This document shows, piece after piece, positions 46,901 to 60,401 of a DNA stretch of 64,000 nucleotides. This DNA is from Muricea muricata. Its lineage: Eukaryota > Cnidaria > Anthozoa > Malacalcyonacea > Plexauridae. The position numbers and the translations under genes were made by a program. The first letter of the stretch is position 1. The number at the start of each line of letters is the position of its first letter. Under the pieces are notes generated by a model. That model saw only the letters and a list, made by a program, of their open reading frames with translations. It was not told the origin of the DNA and did not search any database. The stretch lies in contig OY979717.1 of the NCBI GenBank assembly GCA_963855995.1, forward strand, positions 29,587,246 through 29,651,245, given 5' to 3'.

Positions 46901-49900
46901 CGTATTATTAAAGGTTAGTACCAATAATTACCTTTCAGTAATTACCAATGGCTGCTCATCCCCCCCCCCCAATTTGCCTATAAAAAATATCCTTGCTATA
47001 TATCTAGCTTTCATTCATTCACCACACAAACACTGTTCACGAGGGTGATATCCGACGAAAATGTCCAGAACAAACAGAACTTACACTTGCAAGAGACTTG
47101 ATTTCTGGTTTGCCCATACTGATCTAGTTGTAACTACAACTCACTGGATAATGCTTCGGCCACGCATTAATGAAGTCAATGGTGGCCATATTGGACTATC
47201 CAATGGCGGCCATATTTTACAGTTCTAGCTCATTTGTGGGAATGGATAAACATTGTGTGATTTAACACTTTGCACAAATAATCCCTGTTTTCTTTTAAAT
47301 TTACTTGTGAATAACTATTGAGGAGAGTAGAAGATGACCGCCATGAGTTCATTATCAAGTGTTTTAAACCCCCTGAATTTGCCCCCCAATAAACGCGCTC
47401 CCTTTTGTTATCAGTGAAAAAGATTACAATGCCTCCTCTAGTGTTATTTATAATCTCTATGGTCAATAAGCAATGAGACCAAATTAGAAAAAAATAAATA
47501 AATAGAAAATAGAAATGAAAAAATTATTAAAAGGTAAAAAAAAAGAAAATATTTCAAATAAAATACAGAGACTTGAAACATACAAAAAATAAAAAAGAAA
47601 AAATTGAAATAAAAAAGAAATAGACTGTACAAAACGAATGCAAAAATAACTATGGCGTCAATGGGTCACCATATAGGTCTGAGGGACCGTTCATTATTTA
47701 TCAGGAAGAAGGGAGGGGGGGGGTTGTCGTAATTACATTAATACATGCTAGAGTATAAACAGTACACATATGGTTTAAACAGTTTCTTTGCCATTACAAT
47801 ACATGAGCGGGGAATGGGCTTACTTTTGAGGGGCGCTTACTAACGAGACTCGACGGTATTTCTGCATATGTATGTATTGTAAAATACTGTCTTCACCACG
47901 AAAAGATAAAATTAATATCTTCAAACCGCTGTGTGATATTCTCTTTATTATATAGTCGTGAAAGGATCGTTTCTTCACAGAACACGTGAACATGTTTCCA
48001 CCGGACATACTTTGTAGAAATAAAATATTTCATGAAAGCCCTTAATAACTTTCTTAATTCCAAGATGACATACTTCGTTATACGCACAAAACTCGTAAAG
48101 TAGCCGGTCATCAGTGATAAAGTAAACAGTGATATACCGCGGGCGGTAACGGCCTTCTATTGCTAACCTTGCATGTTACAAGTGTAAATAATTAACTAAG
48201 CTTTAACATACAAGCTTTAACATACTTCACCGAGCTTTTCAGCTAACCAGAATCATGGGTATAAAATAATGCAAACCTAATACTCAAGAAGATCTGAATA
48301 GCAATATCTTGACAAGAGAAATTCAACAGGAATGTTGCCTCTTGCTTACCATCTGTTTTTTCCCAGGCGAACAATAAAACTCCCACGAAAATGGAATACC
48401 AGCAGGTAATTTTGACTTCAAGCGCAAAATAAACTGATTACTCTCTGAATTCGGCTGCAAAAAACAAAAAGCGAGTTAGCAAGTTAAATGCGAAGTCTTG
48501 AACGGGCTTTACTTCAGAGGCTTGACATTCAGCCCCTAAAGTAAGGGCAACAAACCGCTTAAAAGTGTTCGTATACTCTTCAACCTTCGGCTGCACGAGC
48601 AAGTTGAAGCGAGCTGAAGAATATTCACGAAAACCTCTTCAGCTGATCCATAGGAATTTAAGTAAACCTACTGTATGAAATACGAACAAAAGTTCGGTTC
48701 AGAGAGGAAATATGATGTTGACAATGATAATTGTCTTCCAAAAGACTGGGTAAGAAGTGTTTTAAAAGCTTTTCATACATTGAGCCGTTGGCATGTGCAA
48801 TTTTGCTATGATAATAGTAAACAAGTAAAGCCTGGTCCACACTTGTCGTAAAAAAAACTTGATATTGTGCAAGAATTTGAATTTCCTGAGCATGAGACTT
48901 TTTACACTAGTTGGGTAATATTGACCGTCTACCACGCGGTCTTTGCAGAGCACGCGAACCCTCGAAGCGCAACGAGGGATCAACCACAGCTATACACAAA
49001 ACCCACACTAACCGCAAGCCCAATCCTGAATTACATGCATATGTTATCTCATGAGTGAGCGCAGTCAAAGAGTCATATATCATATTAAACACGTGAAATA
49101 AATCTGCTATTTGCAAGAACTCGTGTATTTTTCTGTCTTTTATATAAAAAATACTTATACCATAGTAACACAAGATATCAAAAGGCCAAGTACATTTATT
49201 ACAAATTTCAAACAAGAATGAAAAATTGTGCATATATACGTAGAATTATCACACATGTGTCTCGCATGCAACTGCTCTAAACATCACACAACTGTATCTG
49301 ATGTTGTATATTTTCTTTACTATAGTACCTCTTTAACAGAGTAGGTCACTCCAGATGAGCCCGATAGACAGTCATGCAAGTGCTTCAGCAGGTAGGTGCT
49401 TCGTGCTTCAACGTTGGGATTTAATTTCTAGACAAATGTTTATAAGATACCAAGCTTGAGCGCAGAGTCTTAAGAGTGAGCATTTGCTTGTTCAGGCCAG
49501 GGCAAACCAGGATGAGAGTTTATGACCTGATGAGATTTTCACGATAGCGTGAAAATCGACGTTTGGAGAGAAGGCCCTCATCATGAAGTTATAGTAGCTC
49601 TCACTACTAAGGCCTGCTCCAGACGTCGAATTTTCATGTGCCGAATCTAATGCAAATGAACTAAACTCTTTGGTTTAGCTTATTTACATTAGGTTCGGCA
49701 TATTAGAAGCTCGACGTCTGAAACAGGCCTAACTTCCTGAAGTAAACTCAGTTTGACTCTATTGTCACTCTGTTGTTTTATTTTTACTTTTCGTAAAGTA
49801 TTAACTACACTATATAGCTAGATGTATCCTGGCAACATTAGTTCGAGATATAGACATGATTGTGCAGCCGAAACACGCATTCTTTCACCATCCAAATGGT

Positions 49901-51953
49901 CTCTAGCTGCGACAATTCTCGATTCCATTGGTGCAGCCTAGAACTTTTTTGATCACTAGCCATAAGTGCAAGTTAGTCCTAGGGGTGCACCGAGACCGAT
50001 ACTGTAACTGCAGGCTGGAACCGGAACTGACCGGAACTAGAGAAAAGATCCGGCCGGAACCCGAACTGACTTTATACACCAAGAAACTACCGAGAGCGAG
50101 GAATTTACGTGCATATAAAACCTCGGTGCATCAAAGTAGTATAGATCGCAGTGTTGATTATAAACAATGTGCCACAAATAGACGCAAACATGTTGAGATT
50201 ACGTTAAATTGTTGATGAAATACTTAAATAACTTTGAGAGAGGATTTAAGACGATATACCAGGACTTCAGTCTTAACTTTTACCATGTTGTTTAAGCAAG
50301 CTGCTCAACAAAGCTCGGTTCCGGCTCCGGCCGTGCATTTTTCGCCGGTTCCGGCCGGAACCGGAACCCTCAAAAATCCAAGTTCCGGCTAGAACTAACC
50401 GGCCGAAACTGAGTTCCGGTGCACCCCTAGTTAGTCCTACAGTTTGGTAAAACAAACGAGTCCCAAAGAATTTGCTTTTTAAGATTCAACGTAGTCATTC
50501 TATTATATACATGTAGTTGCCATTGGGGTAAACTTAGCAAACTGAATATTAACTTTTCTTCGTATTTAGACAGTGCTACACTGTGCGTTTTTGGAGATGA
50601 TGGATGCAGTCTTGAGACGATTGCCTTTCAGGACTGTATCACCAAATCTTGGTCTTTCTTCCAAGGTGCACTCCATGCAAACTCCATGCCCGAGATTATT
50701 TACTGTACAGTATATGTTATTGTGATTTATTACATGCCGCCTGCGACAACCAGAATGGAATGCATGGAGTGCAGCTTAGTCTTGCTACGGATATTATCAA
50801 CGTCTTTTATACAAAGGATGATAGGTGTACATACTACTCGCAACCTGGATACATTCACGATATTCAAGACAAAATGGAAACTGGACTTTAGCAAATTACA
50901 ATCACGTTGTAAATTATTTTAAAAGGGAAAATGGCTTTCAAAATCAAAATTATATACAGGTCATTAGTCTAAATGCCTTCATTACACATGCACAGGTAGC
51001 CAGACCTTACAGCCAAAGGCCAGTTTACACATCAGGTGATTTTTATTGCAAATTTTGCTGTAAGTTTCTCTTTTGGATAATATTAGGGAATAGGGAATTA
51101 TTTCTCACAAGCTGGTTTTGCCAGTACTGAGTTGCCAGCAAGTAAAGTCAAAATCAGTGTACCAATGAACAAGGATGATGCATAATCTGCATTTCGCATT
51201 GAATACAGCTGGGTCTTTTAAGGATATTATCAATGTCTTATCCATAAAGCCCACAATCATGTTGTTTCCATTTGGTCAACAATGGAAAGCTTGTACCGCA
51301 CAACCAAGTTACTGGGCATACACTTTTGATGTCTTCTATACATATAATTAATATTTCCCATTACATTTCATAAATCTTGGCTGCACAATGCTCCAACTTC
51401 CCAGTCTGTCACTTATGGTCATCACCGGTGCAGCAAAGTTCTTCTCAATGATGTGATATCTAGTCCAGATCTATACCATATTAAGTGTAGATAGGTGTAC
51501 ATAATCTCCGCCACTTGGATACATTCACGACATTCGAGACAAAATGGAAACTGGGCTTTAAATTGGTTTAGTACATGAGGCTAAATGTCTTTGAAATGGA
51601 TTGTTTCTATGGCCTGTGAAATGAAAATACGAATATGCCCCCCCCCCCTACCCCTCCAGAATACCTGGCTATAACACCGCTGCATCTAATTAAAATCGTT
51701 TATTATGAGAATTACCTAAAGTAGTATTTAATACCTTGGCTCTCTCGCTGAAACTGCTCTCACTGTCAACACTCTCCATCCAAATACGTTCATAATCTGT
51801 AACGGCAATCTTATATGAACACAGTACTTCTTCAAAGTAATACTTAATCCAGTAAGAGTTGCCTTCTGCTTGAAAAACATTCCACGCCTGTGAAGCAAAC
51901 TCAGGTTTCCAATTTCTTCGCCAAGAAATTTCATCGCTCAAATTTAACGCCAT
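40834..51953 (-). CDS. NHEJ1: XLF/NHEJ1-like non-homologous end-joining factor, complete
   Basis: Eight exons: 51953-51735, 49427-49329, 48454-48350, 45010-44872, 43434-43373, 42481-42367, 41849-41641, 40929-40834. All AG/GT borders and phases agree and give 347 codons before TGA; human XLF is 299. XLF forms filaments with XRCC4 that hold broken DNA ends for ligase IV in the nucleus. The match runs through the head domain (YKIAVTDYERIWMESVD, SERAK|KLN, FILRLKSK, GIPFSWEFYC) and into the coiled-coil stalk (ELQRRQDELFKILKKKDYEI followed by EEYKNAGAVL). The longer C-terminus is Ser/Pro-rich (SPVKRSPLSSPSKSP) and ends in a very basic tail, SRKKKKLKI, placed where vertebrate XLF has its Ku-binding motif. 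The start ATG gives the expected short pre-strand segment before WRRNW. Confidence 0.9.
41641..41849 (-). CDS. NHEJ1: XLF exon 7: Ser/Pro-rich tail
   Basis: 209 bases, phase 1 to 0. Low-complexity tail rich in Ser, Pro and Lys with several SP sites (TSPVKRSPLSSPSKSP), likely disordered and phosphorylated, as the tails of XLF and XRCC4 are. Acceptor TTACAG, donor CAA|GTACGC. Confidence 0.82.
42085..42300. repeat. TTTCACAWGTGAAA-rich segment, copy 2
   Basis: At least five TTTCACATGTGA/TTTCACAAGTGAAA motifs between XLF exons 6 and 7. Motif layout resembles 14830-15010. Confidence 0.55.
42367..42481 (-). CDS. NHEJ1: XLF exon 6
   Basis: 115 bases, phase 0 to 1, encoding NCSERACVDKTQELYKQVM, comparable to the region of human XLF around LQDLYMAV. 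Acceptor TTCTAG, donor CCAG|GTAAGC. Confidence 0.83.
43373..43434 (-). CDS. NHEJ1: XLF exon 5
   Basis: 62 bases, phase 1 to 0, reading SFETQPFIQDDFTKRMTVSE. It aligns with the human segment after the stalk (TEPFEENSFLEQFM). Acceptor TTGCAG, donor GAG|GTAGGA. Confidence 0.85.
44285..44485. mobile_element. hAT-like MITE copy 2 (CAGTGGCGGATC family), 201 bp
   Basis: Same element as 19029-19231 in the same orientation, differing at only a few positions. Flanks TCCTCGTG and TCTTCGTA match in 6 of 8 bases, a slightly decayed target duplication. It lies in the intron between XLF exons 4 and 5, inside an older dispersed repeat. Confidence 0.85.
44872..45010 (-). CDS. NHEJ1: XLF exon 4: coiled-coil stalk
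   Basis: 46 codons plus one base. It encodes the charged helix MIGELQRRQDELFKILKKKD and following residues, typical of the dimerising stalk. The donor GTAGGT gives phase 1, which restores Lys at the junction with exon 5. A second GT four bases downstream would break the frame. Confidence 0.85.
45684..46500 (+). pseudogene. Broken ORF cluster in XLF intron
   Basis: Starts MSAKRKNSKRGIIKKEKKLR, lysine/arginine-rich, through ALEFNAFCECWRKCGKYSRI, then stops. Protein-like fragments in other frames continue to about 46500 (for example LPRGDYALKKYTGEVKELQA). Probably an old mobile-element gene; no family assigned. Confidence 0.35.
47371..47461. mobile_element. Partial copy of the 56925-57384 element
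   Basis: Reads CCCTGAATTTGCCCCCCAAT ... CTAGTGTTATTTATAATCTC TATG, matching one end of the element at 56925-57384, including the GCCTCCTCTAG block. Only one terminus was seen. Confidence 0.65.
48350..48454 (-). CDS. NHEJ1: XLF exon 3: end of head domain
   Basis: 35 codons, phase 0-0. FILRLKSKLPAGIPFSWEFY matches the conserved end of the XLF head domain. Acceptor TTGCAG, donor ATG|GTAAGC. Confidence 0.88.
49329..49427 (-). CDS. NHEJ1: XLF exon 2
   Basis: 33 codons, phase 0-0, reading KLNPNVEARSTYLLKHLHDC and onward. It corresponds to the human segment between the RAKELN helix and the next strand. Acceptor TCTAG, donor GAG|GTACTA. Confidence 0.86.
49980..50429. mobile_element. hAT-like MITE, 450 bp, with 8-bp target duplication
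   Basis: Ends are TAGGGGTGCACCG and, inverted, CGGTGCACCCCTA (through GGAACTCAG on the right). The exact 8-bp direct repeat GTTAGTCC lies at 49972-49979 and 50430-50437. Eight-base duplication with (C/T)AGGG-type ends is the hAT signature. The interior is rich in CCGGAACCGG motifs and has no coding sequence. It lies in intron 1 of XLF. Confidence 0.82.
50750..51560. repeat. Local duplication in XLF intron 1
   Basis: Segments of 50765-50900 (GATAGGTGTACATACTACTC, GGATACATTCACGATATTCA, GACAAAATGGAAACTGGACTTT) recur at 51195-51260 and 51490-51562 with small changes. Confidence 0.65.
51735..51953 (-). CDS. NHEJ1: XLF exon 1: head domain N-terminal part
   Basis: 73 codons from ATG to AAG|GTATTA. 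It contains the W-rich beginning and the strand pair of the XLF/XRCC4 head fold, ending SESSFSERAK. A competing donor 16 bases downstream (TTAG|GTAATT) gives the wrong phase for exon 2, while the chosen one aligns residue for residue with human XLF across the junction. Confidence 0.88.
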
Positions 51954-52036
51954 TTTGAATTAGCCCGCGATCAGGTACATTCGAGTTGGTGCTTGGTGCT
52001 TCCACTTCTCAAATTTTGTATATGGTCAACATTCCT

Positions 52037-52230
52037 TATTTTGATAAAAACAATACAACGGAAACTCCGAAAATAGACAACATGATAAATTTTATTTCTA
52101 CGTTTCGACTATTCTTTAGTCATCATCAGGAATGAAATGATGATTGCTGAAGAATAGTCGAAACGTAGAATTAAAATTTATCCTGTTGTCTATTTTCGGA
52201 GTTTCCGTTGTATTGTATTTTATCGAAATA
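52037..52230. mobile_element. Foldback element, ~194 bp, upstream of XLF
   Basis: Arms include ACAACGGAAACTCCGAAAAT, TAGACAACA and TCTACGTTTCGACTATTCT with their complements, around a TCATCATCAGGAATG loop. It is immediately upstream of the XLF start codon. Confidence 0.82.
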
Positions 52231-52466
52231 CTCAGTGGGTTCCCCTAATTCCTTATTTTCCTCCCAGATATGCAATATATGTCGGGATTGGGGCATGCCG
52301 GCATGGTCGCTTTTCTGATGTACTAAGCTAATATAAGGGATACAAAATTTGGGCACAGTATAGCATCAATGATTATGTATAGTGCTATAGTCAGTCCATC
52401 ATCTTAGTTCCGTTGTGCGAATTTTGAATAATAACAACATTACACACACATTTACGGGACCGGCTA

Positions 52467-52840
52467 AATGGAGAGTTATGAAGTGGAGAGTTATCTCGGA
52501 AAGTTAAGATTTTGGAGAGCTATGTCCGAACCACGCCCACTTTTTTAAAACAGCCACACCCAATTTCTTAACTCTCCTGATGTTTACCTGAATGTCCTGA
52601 ATTAAGGTAGACCCCCGCCTTAGACAAACAGAAAAAGTTACGGAAAGAGTTACGGAAAAAATTATAACTCTCTAACATCTTCATAATGTAGACAAGAGAA
52701 AGTTACGTAGAAATACAACTCTCTCATGTTAGCTTAAGCAAACATCGGGAGAGTTGACAATTGGGCGTGGTCATTTGGAAAGTTGGGTATGGTTTGGGCG
52801 TGGCTCGGACATAACACTCTAAATTCATAACTCTCCCATT
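52467..52840. mobile_element. Inverted-repeat MITE, 374 bp, between XLF and PBK
   Basis: Ends AATGGAGAGTTATGAA and TTCATAACTCTCCCATT. The inner arms share TATGTCCGAACCACGCCCA and ACTCTCCTGATGTTT with their complements (GGGCGTGGCTCGGACATA, AAACATCGGGAGAGT). Confidence 0.8.
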
Positions 52841-53345
52841 AGTCATACCCCTCATTCACAAATTGTTCATAGTTTCGCAAACAAACAATAAACACAAAAA
52901 TATTAGCATAGTGGGGTCGCCAGCGTAAGTCGCCAGCCTTACATCATACATGCAAAGAAAGAAAAAAGCTACGAGACAAGCACGACTGTTTGTCAGGACA
53001 AATTGAACAAAAAATAAGAAACGTATTGAATAGCGATGAATATATGATAAATGATTACAAGCAAGAATATTTAATATTTACAAATTGAAAAAATATTTTA
53101 TAACTTTTAAAAGAATTTGTGACTTGAAATCTGTAAATCTGAATCTGAATTTCTAAATGACCTAAATCTGAAAATTGTAAATCCAGCACAGAGAATCAAA
53201 AAATTTCCTAACAAGTGGAAGCGCAGAGCAGAAAACATCAACCAATCAAATCCAAGTGAACCAAAAAGAAGGAAATTCAAAACTTCGAAAATTCATCGTT
53301 TGGTCAGCTTATATCGCGAAATAAACAAACAAAAATCGTATAAAA

Positions 53346-56355
<3,010 letters not shown>

Positions 56356-56470
56356 AATGAATTTTTATTTTGTTTAGATGTAATCACTCAGAAAAGCCTG
56401 TACATGCATACAAGGCTGTTTAAATGCAGAATCAAAGCATCGCATTAGATTCCGAAAGCAATAATTAAAG

Positions 56471-56476
56471 AATAAA
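56471..56476 (+). terminator. Polyadenylation signal of PBK
   Basis: AATAAA about 115 bases after the PBK stop codon, the first such hexamer downstream on this strand. It would give a short 3' UTR. Confidence 0.55.
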
Positions 56477-56924
56477 AGATGCTTCTATGCTGTAGAGTTA
56501 TACAAACACGTGAGGGAGTTGGGAGAAAAAAAAATGGAAATACGGGCACAAAATGCAAATGTCTTTTCATACAATTTCGAACTCGCCAGCTTCTAGTGTT
56601 TCTACAGGAACTCGATAGGAGCAAAACAAACAGGTTTTCTCTCCTTTATTTAATTAAATATCCTTTTGATAACAAATGTAAATGTGTTGTAAATGTATTA
56701 GCTTTAATTTATACATTCATCCAAATATTAGTACCGTTGTGTAAATAGTAACCAAAGCATTTTTCAACTGCAATTGCACAAAAATTAAAACTTACTTCAT
56801 TTGTTCATTGTTAGGATAACAAATTTAGTTAAAAAGGCGTTTTCCTGGCGAGATCCTGCTAAAAAGTTATGAGATCCCGAAGAAAATCTTACAAGATCAA
56901 GATCCTGCAGTAAAGATTTAGGAT

Positions 56925-57384
56925 CATAGAGATTATAAATAACATAATATAGCATTTGTATTTATAATACAACATAACTAGAGGAGGCATCGTAATCTTT
57001 TTCACTGAAAACAAAAGGGAACGCGTTTTTCGGGGGCAAATTCAAGTCCCGCATGCTGGACCAGGCGCTTATTGGCTGAGGTAATGCTTCCATAGCAACA
57101 GCCGAAATCTGTATGAAATGTTTTCCTCATCGTTGTTGAGGTCGTTTTGTGGGTAAAATAGTACTTTTTCAATTGTTTTTATTATTTTAGACAATCTGGA
57201 ATGTTATTTTCAGTATTTTTACCTGGAAAAACATTTCAAAAAGCAATAAAACTCGTCTAAAATGACTTTTTTGCATGGGACATCGTGAATGAGCGAACAT
57301 CCGGGACTTGAATTTGCCCCCCAATCGCCGCGCTCCAAAATTTTACCCTCGATGTCCCCTCTAGTGTTATTTATAATCTCTATG
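56925..57384. mobile_element. Inverted-repeat element with ATAGAGATTATAAATAAC ends
   Basis: Left end CATAGAGATTATAAATAAC and right end GTTATTTATAATCTCTATG are perfect complements. Inner arms also match: GGGGGCAAATTCAAGTCCCG near 57035 against CCGGGACTTGAATTTGCCCC near 57300. It is inserted in the middle of a GGATCC-rich tandem array. A partial copy lies at 47371-47461. Confidence 0.75.
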
Positions 57385-57690
57385 TTTAGAATCTTGTTGT
57401 GGATCTTATAGGACCAAGAGGATCCTAAAAAGGAACTTGTATGATCCTGGTAAGGATCCTATGTGATCCCAAGCAGGATCTTGTATGGTTCTTGTAAGGA
57501 TCCTGTGAGACCTATATTGTACGATACTAAGCAAGATCTTCTAGAACACTGCTAAGGATCCTACACGATCCTGCCACAGAACATTATGTATAGGGTCTGG
57601 TTGGATCTTTATAGGATGTTATAGATAGAATCCTGGCAGGATCTTTTTAGCATCCTTGTGAGATCCTGTAGGGATCCTATTCAAAGGAGA
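57385..57690. repeat. Degenerate GGATCCT tandem array
   Basis: Irregular tandem units of about 20-25 bases built around AGGATCCTGTATGATC. The same array is seen on the other side, at 56845-56924, so the element 56925-57384 split it in two. Confidence 0.7.
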
Positions 57691-58338
57691 CAACGAATTT
57701 TTCGTTGTCCTCTGCTGTATCAGATTAATATATGAACTAGTATTTCTACGTTACCCGCGGGTATTTACGACAAGCATTTTGTTGCATATTGTATTAGTAC
57801 TAAGCATTTTCATTAATTTTCAGCGGCTGTATAAACTTGTTTTATGAATTATTTTAGGGGGTTTTTTTTATACCGGGTGTCCAAAAAAAAAACTATACAC
57901 TGTTGGATTACATAGAACGCAACAAATATAAAAGTGAGCTATTTCACTCAAGTAGAAAGCATTGTATTCACAAAGGATTAACTTAGATTTTGATATATAA
58001 CATGTTATTTTCTGTGCGATACTGACGGAGATACAAGTGTTTGAACCTACGAGGAGTTTTATAAATTGCCGAAAAAACGATAAAAATCGCCGCATGAAAC
58101 TAAATTGACAGCATTTATTACTTTGGATGGAATCTTTTCAATTTCAGCGATTTTATCCTTAATCATAGGTCTTTCCCTTGCAAATTTAGTTTTAGAAATA
58201 TAAATTGCACTAAAAAATTAATTCTTACGAATTGAATACAGTAATAATTAGCGTCAAATAAAGTTCCATTTGAAGTCTCTTGGTATTTAAATTCGCAAAA
58301 TGAAATAAACATTGTCCATTAGATTTTCATTCTTAGAG

Positions 58339-58470
58339 ATGTCTCAGTTAACAAAAGAACAACGTCAACGAGTCTGGATTTGTATCGAATACGCTAGAAC
58401 CATAGACATTAGAATAAGGGATAAATTGGCAACCCTTTTGTTATTTATATTTTATCTTCAGTTGAGCACA
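58339..58470 (+). pseudogene. Mariner-like transposase N-terminal remnant
   Basis: Starts ATG with MSQLTKEQRQRVWICIEYA, resembling the N-terminal helix-turn-helix start of mariner-type transposases. It degrades within about 40 codons and is then cut by a foldback MITE. It lies on the plus strand just inside the left inverted repeat of the mariner-like element, where the transposase gene would begin. No DDE/D catalytic part is visible. Confidence 0.5.
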
Positions 58471-58578
58471 CCGGAAGCAAACATTGCCCAACTTGTATGG
58501 TAATTATGCTCATGAACTCAATTTCGTTCATGCGCATAATTACCATAGCGAGTTGTGCAATGTTTGTTTCCGGTTTAT
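58471..58578. mobile_element. Foldback MITE, ~108 bp hairpin
   Basis: Nearly the whole element is one hairpin: CCGGAAGCAAACATTGCCCA at the left matches, inverted, TTGTGCAATGTTTGTTTCCGG at the right, and the arms meet around a short loop (CTCAATTTCGTT). It interrupts the mariner transposase remnant. Confidence 0.7.
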
Positions 58579-58749
58579 TCAAAATAACTGAACCGAAGAT
58601 CGTGTATAGTATTGAATAGCGTTTCCAATCCACTCCCCTTTCTAATATCTATTCTAGGACAAACAATGTTAGTGAAGTAATAAAACGGTGACCTGTAAGA
58701 TAGCATGGTATTCCAGTCCAGAGTAGGCTGGCGATTAAAGCAACGTATC

Positions 58750-60336
58750 GCGTGCCAATCTGGACAAAAATACTTGTTTGCAATATACGACTTGTATCGT
58801 GATGCAAATATGTCTTGTTAACATATCGTTATTACTAGTTTAGGAACTACACCAAGTTCTCTTTCAAAAATATACTTTGCACTTGATATTACAGTCCTCC
58901 TCTTTAAAAAAATATAGTACTTCTCATTGAAAATCATTGCTACTTCTCTCTCAAAAATTTAATCCCTTTGTCTAATAGTATATCAGTACTTCTTACTAAA
59001 AACTTTAGTACTTCTTTCAGAAAAATACTACTTTCTTTGACGCCCGCAAACATGTTGGACATCAAAAGTCTTTACTTCATGTCAGATTATATGAAATGTC
59101 ACCAATATGGCGGAACAGGGTTGGTAACTTGGCTTTTTTAAGGCCAAATAACTTGATTTTGGCTTTTTTATTTCTTGTTTGGCCTTGAAAAAAAATGTTA
59201 GGCCTTTTGGCTTTATTTTGGTTGTTTTATGGCGTTACAAAATTTAGGTAAAAACTGTCAATGCCGTAGACACATTCGTGTAAATACGCATTATTTTATG
59301 TATGTGCTCAACATAAAACTGTAACTGTTTCATTTCACTACAACAATAGCATTTCTCGTAATCTAACATACTTTAGTAAATACTTCATGTTATACGTTAC
59401 ACTTTCCCTCGATATAACAAGAGTGAACCCGAAGGTTCACTCTATAAAGTCAAAACTAACCATGTCCGTTAAATAAATATTCAACTAAACATGTCGCTAT
59501 ATTTGTTATTTAAAGTAAAAAAAAACGCAACAAATTTTTAACAACAACATGTTTTATATATATCCACGAAATATATAAAGATATCCACGAAAAACCAAGC
59601 GATCGTAGACCTTCCAACTGCTCTTTGGGAATCAAAAGCTTCGGTCTACCACGTCCTTCAGGCGCTGATTTGGGACATGAATGATGAACATCACATTCTT
59701 CAGACGCTTGAAAACGTTCTTCTAATCGTGACATCAGTCGCTGAAATTCACCAACTATGTCATAAACGCCATCCATAATCTCACGATTTCTTTGGAGATG
59801 TCGACACGCAATTATTAAAAGTCATTGATAAACTGCTCACCATCATTTTGTAGTCTCTCAGCTATCTCGCATTCCGAAACAAATACATTTCTATGGATTT
59901 TTTCATACAGGTCCTTACCAGCATATAAGATTGTTAGTAAAATATCGTTTGGCTCATTTTCCTCACCCGCGATTTCCGCCATATTGGTGAAAATTCATCT
60001 AATCTGACATGAAGTAATGACTTTTGATGTCCAGCATGTTTGCGGGCGTCAAAAAAGTATTATTTTTTTGAAAGAAGTACTAAAGTTTTAGTAAGAAGTA
60101 CTGATATACTTTTAGACAAAAGTATTAAATTTTTGAGAGAGAAGTAGCAAAATTCTCAACGAGAAGTACTATATTTTTTTCAGAGAAGTACTGTAATATC
60201 AAGTGCAAAGTATATTTTTGAAAGAGAACTTGGTGTAGTTCCTAAACAAGTAATAACCATATGTTAACAAGACATATTTGCATCACGATACAAGTCGTAT
60301 ATTGCAAACAAGTATTTTTGTCCAGATCGGCACGCC
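58750..60336. mobile_element. DNA transposon with ~330-bp terminal inverted repeats
   Basis: The left arm 58750-59088 and right arm 60003-60336 are inverted copies, starting GCGTGCC(A/G)ATCTGGAC and ending with the segment TGACATGAAGTAA and its complement. Both arms contain many spaced AGTACTTCT blocks. The interior carries a broken N-terminal transposase fragment on the minus strand. No clean target-site duplication was found. It sits inside the mariner-like element. Confidence 0.75.
59600..59982 (-). pseudogene. Broken transposase/integrase N-terminal fragment
   Basis: ATG at 59982 (MAEIAGEENEPNDILLTILY) runs to TAA at 59815; the reading then resumes in another frame with ACRHLQRNREIMDGVYDIVG and a basic segment GRGRPKLLIPKEQLEGLRSL. 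The last piece looks like the DNA-binding helix-turn-helix start of the DDE integrase-core proteins common in cnidarian and fish transposons; that family assignment is from memory of sequence style. The catalytic domain is absent, so the element is non-autonomous. Confidence 0.5.
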
Positions 60337-60401
60337 ATTGATCAGAAGTTCGTACCAGAAGGCACTTGAACAAATGATGGACAAATGCTCCAAAACGCTT
60401 T

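Larger units (their letters stand above)
51954..53345. promoter_or_regulatory. Divergent intergenic region between XLF and PBK
   Basis: XLF (minus) and PBK (plus) start codons face away from each other across 1.39 kb. The interval should contain both promoters. It also holds two palindromic repeats (52037-52230 and 52467-52840). A short A-rich stretch with TATAAAAATGG lies directly on the PBK start codon, too close to act as a TATA box. No specific regulatory site is claimed. Confidence 0.5.
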
